Positions 60,615 to 64,000 of a stretch of 64,000 nucleotides of DNA are shown one piece after another (positions within the stretch are counted from its first letter, which is position 1; every line of letters starts with the position of its first letter). A model generated the notes under the pieces. It saw nothing but the letters and a program-made list of their open reading frames with translations, ran no database searches and had not been told where the DNA came from. Both the position numbers and the translations under genes were made by a program. Source of the stretch: an uncultured Clostridia bacterium (GTDB lineage: Bacteria; Bacillota; Clostridia; Christensenellales; Aristaeellaceae); NCBI GenBank assembly GCA_946407745.1, contig CAMJPQ010000003.1, forward strand, positions 23,016-87,015. The letters run 5' to 3'.

Positions 60615-61562
60615 ATGCAACAGATGCAAAAGAAACTGATCATTGCCTCCTCTCCCCACATCCGGGATTCGGTGACCACACGGCGCATCATGCAGGAGGT
60701 TTGCCTGGCGCTGGCGCCGGCCGGCATTGCCGGCATCGTCTACTTCGGCGTGGACGCGCTGAAGCTGATCCTCATCTCCGTATGCACCTGCGTGCTGACT
60801 GAATACCTCTATCAGCGGCTGATGAACCAGAAGGTGACTGCCGGCGACTGGAGTGCCGTGGTGACCGGCCTGCTCATCGCCTACAACGTGCCCGCCTCCG
60901 CCCCGTGGTGGATACCGGTGGTGGGCGGCGTGTTCGCCATACTGCTGGTCAAGCAGCTGTTCGGCGGCATCGGATCCAACTTCGCCAACCCGGCGCTCAC
61001 GGCGCGCGCGGTGCTCTTTATCAGCTGGGGCTCCATCATGGGCAGCTATCCCGTCACGCGCTACATGGAGGACGCGGTGTCCTCCGCCACCCCGCTGGCG
61101 CTGCTGCAGCAGGATCCCAGCCAGGTGAGCGTGTGGACGCTGCTGATCGGCAATCACGGCGGCGTGCTGGGTGAGACCTGCGCCATCGCCCTGATCCTGG
61201 GCGGCGTTTACCTCATCATCCGCGGCATCGCGGACTGGCGCATTCCTGTCAGCTTCATCTGCACGGCGTTTGTGTGCTTCCTGCTGCAGGGCGGGTTTGA
61301 CCTGGCGCTGAAGGAGGTGCTGGCGGGCGGCCTGCTGCTGGGCGCCTTCTTCATGGCTACCGACTACGTGACCACCCCGACCTCTGTGCCCGGGCGGTTC
61401 ATCATGGGCGCGGGCTGCGGACTGCTGCTGTTCCTCATCCGGGCTTTTGCCAACTATCCGGAGGGCTGTTCCTTCGCGATCCTCTTCATGAATGTCATGA
61501 CCCCCATGATTGACCGCTTTACCATGCCCAAGTACTTCGGGGAGGTGAAAAAGCATGGCTGA
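60615..61562 (+). CDS. rnfD: Rnf complex subunit RnfD
   Basis: This 315-residue membrane subunit has about ten helices. The covalent-FMN site is the Thr region in FMATDYVTTPTSVPG. SNFANPALTARAVLFISWG is the typical RnfD/NqrB motif. Its ATG directly follows the rnfC stop, and its end overlaps rnfE by 8 bp, leaving no room for rnfG. Confidence 0.97.
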   Translation: MQQMQKKLIIASSPHIRDSVTTRRIMQEVCLALAPAGIAGIVYFGVDALKLILISVCTCVLTEYLYQRLMNQKVTAGDWSAVVTGLLIAYNVPASAPWWIPVVGGVFAILLVKQLFGGIGSNFANPALTARAVLFISWGSIMGSYPVTRYMEDAVSSATPLALLQQDPSQVSVWTLLIGNHGGVLGETCAIALILGGVYLIIRGIADWRIPVSFICTAFVCFLLQGGFDLALKEVLAGGLLLGAFFMATDYVTTPTSVPGRFIMGAGCGLLLFLIRAFANYPEGCSFAILFMNVMTPMIDRFTMPKYFGEVKKHG

Positions 61563-62199
61563 TACCTCCAAAAAGCTGACCTTCTGGGGCACCTTCATGA
61601 ACGGCCTGGTGACGGAAAACCCCACCTTCACGCTGATGCTGGGTATGTGTCCCACCCTCGGTGTGACCACCGCCGCCATGAACGGCGTCAGCATGGGCCT
61701 TGCGACCACCTTTGTGCTGGTGTTCTCCAACCTGTTTATCTCCCTGCTGCGCAACATCATCCCGGACAAGGTGCGCATTCCTTCGTACATCGTGATCATC
61801 GCCTCCTTCGTGACGATGATCGACCTGATGATGCAGGCGTACCTGCCGGACCTGCGGGCAGTGCTCGGCACCTATATCCAGCTGATTGTTGTGAACTGCA
61901 TCATCTTTGCCCGCGCTGAATCCTTCGCGGCAAAGAATCCGCCGGCGCTGAGCGTGGCGGACGGCCTGGGCATGGGCCTTGGCTTCACCATTTCCATCAC
62001 GCTGCTGAGCATGGTGCGCGAGCTGTTCGGCTCCGGCTCGGTGTTTGGCTACACTGTGATGCCCGCCTCCTACCAGCCGATGGCGATCATGAACATGGTG
62101 CCGGGCGGCTTCATCACCCTGGGACTGATGATGATCGTGATCAACGCGATCAAGAAAATGGCAGCCGGCCGCGGCCGCAGAGAGGAGGGGCTGGCATGA
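61555..62199 (+). CDS. rnfE: Rnf complex subunit RnfE
   Basis: This 214-residue membrane subunit has six helices and forms a half-channel with RnfA. ENPTFTLMLGMCPTLGVTT holds one conserved Cys at a membrane [2Fe-2S] site; NCIIFARAESFAAKN carries the second. It is the RnfE/NqrD family, shown by ALSVADGLGMGLGFT. It overlaps rnfA by 4 bp. Confidence 0.96.
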   Translation: MADTSKKLTFWGTFMNGLVTENPTFTLMLGMCPTLGVTTAAMNGVSMGLATTFVLVFSNLFISLLRNIIPDKVRIPSYIVIIASFVTMIDLMMQAYLPDLRAVLGTYIQLIVVNCIIFARAESFAAKNPPALSVADGLGMGLGFTISITLLSMVRELFGSGSVFGYTVMPASYQPMAIMNMVPGGFITLGLMMIVINAIKKMAAGRGRREEGLA

Positions 62200-62771
62200 G
62201 TACCTTCCTGACCATTCTCATCGGGCAGATACTGGTCAACAACTATGTCATGTGCCAGTTCTTCGGCATCTGCCCCTTCCTGGGTGTATCCAAAAAGTTT
62301 GACACCGCGCTGGGTATGGGCCTGGCGGTGACTTTCGTCATCACGGTAGCCTCCTTCTTCACCTGGCTGGTGCAGAACTTCCTTCTGGTGCCGCTGAGCC
62401 TGGAGTACCTGCAGACGCTGGCCTTCATCCTGGTCATCGCCGTGCTGGTGCAGGTGGTGGAGATGGCCCTGAAAAAACTGAGCCCCACGCTGTACCAGGC
62501 GCTGGGCGTGTACCTCCCCCTCATCACCACCAACTGCGTGGTGCTGGCGGTGGCCATCAACAACATCACCGACGGCTATAACCTGCTGGAGAGCACCTTC
62601 TCCGGCTGCTGCGCCGCGCTGGGCTTCACCCTGAGCCTGCTGCTGCTGGCCGGCATCCGTGAGCGGATGGAACTGAGCAACATGCCGAAGTGGATGCAGG
62701 GCTTCCCCGGTGCGCTCATCATGGCGGGCATGATGGCCATTGCCTTCATGGGCTTTGGCGGCCTGATCTGA
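62196..62771 (+). CDS. rnfA: Rnf complex subunit RnfA
   Basis: This 191-residue membrane subunit has six helices and is the inverted partner of RnfE. Its FFGICPFLGVSKK and TNCVVLAVAINN segments hold the conserved Cys residues. The length is standard for RnfA/NqrE. Confidence 0.96.
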   Translation: MSTFLTILIGQILVNNYVMCQFFGICPFLGVSKKFDTALGMGLAVTFVITVASFFTWLVQNFLLVPLSLEYLQTLAFILVIAVLVQVVEMALKKLSPTLYQALGVYLPLITTNCVVLAVAINNITDGYNLLESTFSGCCAALGFTLSLLLLAGIRERMELSNMPKWMQGFPGALIMAGMMAIAFMGFGGLI

Positions 62772-62790
62772 CACGGAGGGAGGTAAAGCG

Positions 62791-63903
62791 ATGAATATTG
62801 TTTTGGCGATTGCCGTGCTTGGCATCATGGGCCTGGTTTTCGGCCTGTTGCTGACCTTCACCTCCAAGGTGTTCGCCGTGCCCTCCGACCCGAAGCGCGA
62901 CGCGGTGCGTGAAACGCTGCCCGGCGCGAACTGCGGCGGCTGCGGCTATCCCGGCTGCGACGGCTGTGCGGATGCCATTGCCGCGGGAAAGGCGCCGGTC
63001 AACGCCTGCCCGGTGGGCGGTCAGGCTGTGGCGGTGAAAATCGGCGAGATCATGGGTGTCGCGCCTGAGTCGCACCGGCGGAAGGTGGCGCACGTGATCT
63101 GCCAGGGCGGCACGGACCACTGCCGCCAGACCTTCGAGCACCGCGGCATACAGGACTGTGTAGCGGCCTCGCTGGTCAGCGACGGAAACAAGGCCTGTAA
63201 GTATGCGTGCCTCGGTTTCGGCAACTGTGTGAAGGTGTGCCCCTTCGGCGCGCTGAGCATCGACCCGGCCAAAAAAATTGCTGTGGTGGATGAGGACAAG
63301 TGCCAGAGCTGTGGAAAGTGCATTGCCGAGTGCCCCAAGGGCGTGCTGGAGATGCGCGTGGAGAATCAGCCCGTCGACATGCTGTGCCGCAACCCCGAAA
63401 TGGGCAAGATTGTGTCACAGAAGTGCTCCTTCGGCTGCATCGGCTGCGAGCGCTGCGCCAAGGCCTGCAAGTTCGGCGCCATTGAGATGGTGAATCACCT
63501 GCCGGTCGTTCACAACACGAAGTGCCGCGACTGCATGGTCTGCGCGGAGGTATGCCCCACCGGCGCTATGCGCGGCGAATGGGAAAAGCGCAAGGTCGCC
63601 GTGATTGACGAGAGCGCCTGCGTGGGCTGCGGCGCGTGCAAGCGCAACTGCCAGTTCGGCGCCATTGCGGGTGATCTGAAGCAGGTCCACAAGATCAACG
63701 ACGCGTGCACCGGCTGCGGCGTGTGCGCGGAGAAGTGCCCCAAGAAGTGCATCACCCTAAAGGTGCGCGACAAGGCCCGCGACCCCAAGGTCGCCCTGCC
63801 CGTAGAGCCCCCGAAGGCCGCGGCCAAGCCCGTGATCACGCCTGAAATACAGGCGAAGATCGACGCGGCGAAGGCAGCGAAGGCCAAGGCGGCGGAATCC
63901 TGA
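62791..63903 (+). CDS. rnfB: Rnf complex subunit RnfB
   Basis: This 370-residue subunit is the ferredoxin-contacting entry point. An N-terminal membrane anchor (about 5-25) is followed by a 4Fe-4S motif CGGCGYPGCDGC...C, then six further Cys-rich ferredoxin-like sets, including CQSCGKCIAECP, CIGCERCAKAC, CRDCMVCAEVCP, CVGCGACKRNC and CTGCGVCAEKCP. The long clostridial form has many clusters. The C-terminus is a Lys/Ala-rich tail. It is the last gene of the operon. Confidence 0.97.
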   Translation: MNIVLAIAVLGIMGLVFGLLLTFTSKVFAVPSDPKRDAVRETLPGANCGGCGYPGCDGCADAIAAGKAPVNACPVGGQAVAVKIGEIMGVAPESHRRKVAHVICQGGTDHCRQTFEHRGIQDCVAASLVSDGNKACKYACLGFGNCVKVCPFGALSIDPAKKIAVVDEDKCQSCGKCIAECPKGVLEMRVENQPVDMLCRNPEMGKIVSQKCSFGCIGCERCAKACKFGAIEMVNHLPVVHNTKCRDCMVCAEVCPTGAMRGEWEKRKVAVIDESACVGCGACKRNCQFGAIAGDLKQVHKINDACTGCGVCAEKCPKKCITLKVRDKARDPKVALPVEPPKAAAKPVITPEIQAKIDAAKAAKAKAAES

Positions 63904-63915
63904 GGCAGCGCTCAT

Positions 63916-63948
63916 CCCTCCCTGAAAAAATAGCGGGGAGGGTTTTTT
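63916..63948 (+). terminator. rnf operon terminator
   Basis: A 7-bp stem (63916-63922 with 63936-63942), 13-nt loop, TTTTTT. The remaining 52 bp of the window contain no gene. Confidence 0.9.
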
Positions 63949-64000
63949 GAGTGCGCCCGGCGGCGCACGTTTCTAACGGGTGAAAGACCCGAATCCACCC

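Noticed and set aside
59058..61871. 937-codon open frame on the minus strand
   Set aside because: Antisense to rnfC-rnfD-rnfE, with His/Gly/Ala-rich low-complexity composition; a shadow of the Rnf genes.
63975..63996. Small inverted repeat at the window end (CGGGT and ACCCG)
   Set aside because: Five-base arms are too short to call without the following sequence.

Overview
The window looks like a chromosomal segment of a GC-rich (roughly 60% by eye), Gram-positive, anaerobic member of the Bacillota, most likely class Clostridia. Support comes from an Rnf-type ferredoxin:NAD+ oxidoreductase operon, Firmicutes gene neighbourhoods (radA-yacL; dprA-topA-trmFO-hslV-hslU; darA-holB-ricT), a clostripain-family protease, a GPH sugar symporter, Ig-like repeat surface proteins, and the absence of any outer-membrane gene. 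I see no transposase, prophage, rRNA or CRISPR array. The exact family cannot be settled from sequence reading alone.

Layout. 1-6293 is a minus-strand housekeeping block: MATE exporter, deoD, dtd, radA, a YacL-like PIN/TRAM protein, and a partial possible glycosyltransferase that leaves the window. 6397-9839 is on the plus strand: a secreted Trp/Cys repeat protein and a polyprenyl-phosphate sugar transferase. 9963-18206 is a tightly packed minus-strand run: ispG, SEC-C protein, NUDIX-HAD fusion, ABC permease and ATPase, rhodanese, ruvC, half of a ThrE exporter, MFS and GH26. 18458-21106 is a membrane-anchored clostripain-family protease, followed by tRNA-Arg(CCG).

21671-37266 is a rhamnoside-utilisation locus. 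It carries a GH78 rhamnosidase, rhamnulokinase, an AraA/FucI-type isomerase standing where RhaA is expected, rhamnulose-1-phosphate aldolase and lactaldehyde reductase. Together these would convert rhamnosides to DHAP and 1,2-propanediol. A Phd/VapC-type toxin-antitoxin pair sits antisense in the middle. Next to the pathway are an esterase, an ABC importer with a fused double permease, a GPH symporter and an alpha/beta hydrolase. Two good promoters here overlap perfect inverted repeats, which are candidate operators.

37312-41118 encodes a 1240-residue exported protein with eight Ig-like modules separated by dissimilar, partly AT-rich insert domains. It is followed by tRNA-Pro(GGG). 41575-45964 holds a small conserved-looking ORF, a flotillin, serC and an unknown membrane-anchored protein. 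46033-58892 is a long plus-strand housekeeping stretch: dprA, topA, trmFO, hslV, hslU, proC, darA, holB, ricT, a small secreted acidic protein, exonuclease III and rfbD. 58941-63948 is a complete transcription unit: a promoter, a structured leader, then rnfC, rnfD, rnfE, rnfA, rnfB and a terminator. rnfG is missing from its usual place between rnfD and rnfE.

The observations most worth follow-up are the rnfG-less Rnf operon with its folded leader, the rhamnose locus (unexpected isomerase class, antisense toxin-antitoxin, candidate operators, unusual transporter), the mosaic Ig protein, and a four-copy family of about 50-bp intergenic repeats. No unmistakably new defence or biosynthetic system was seen.
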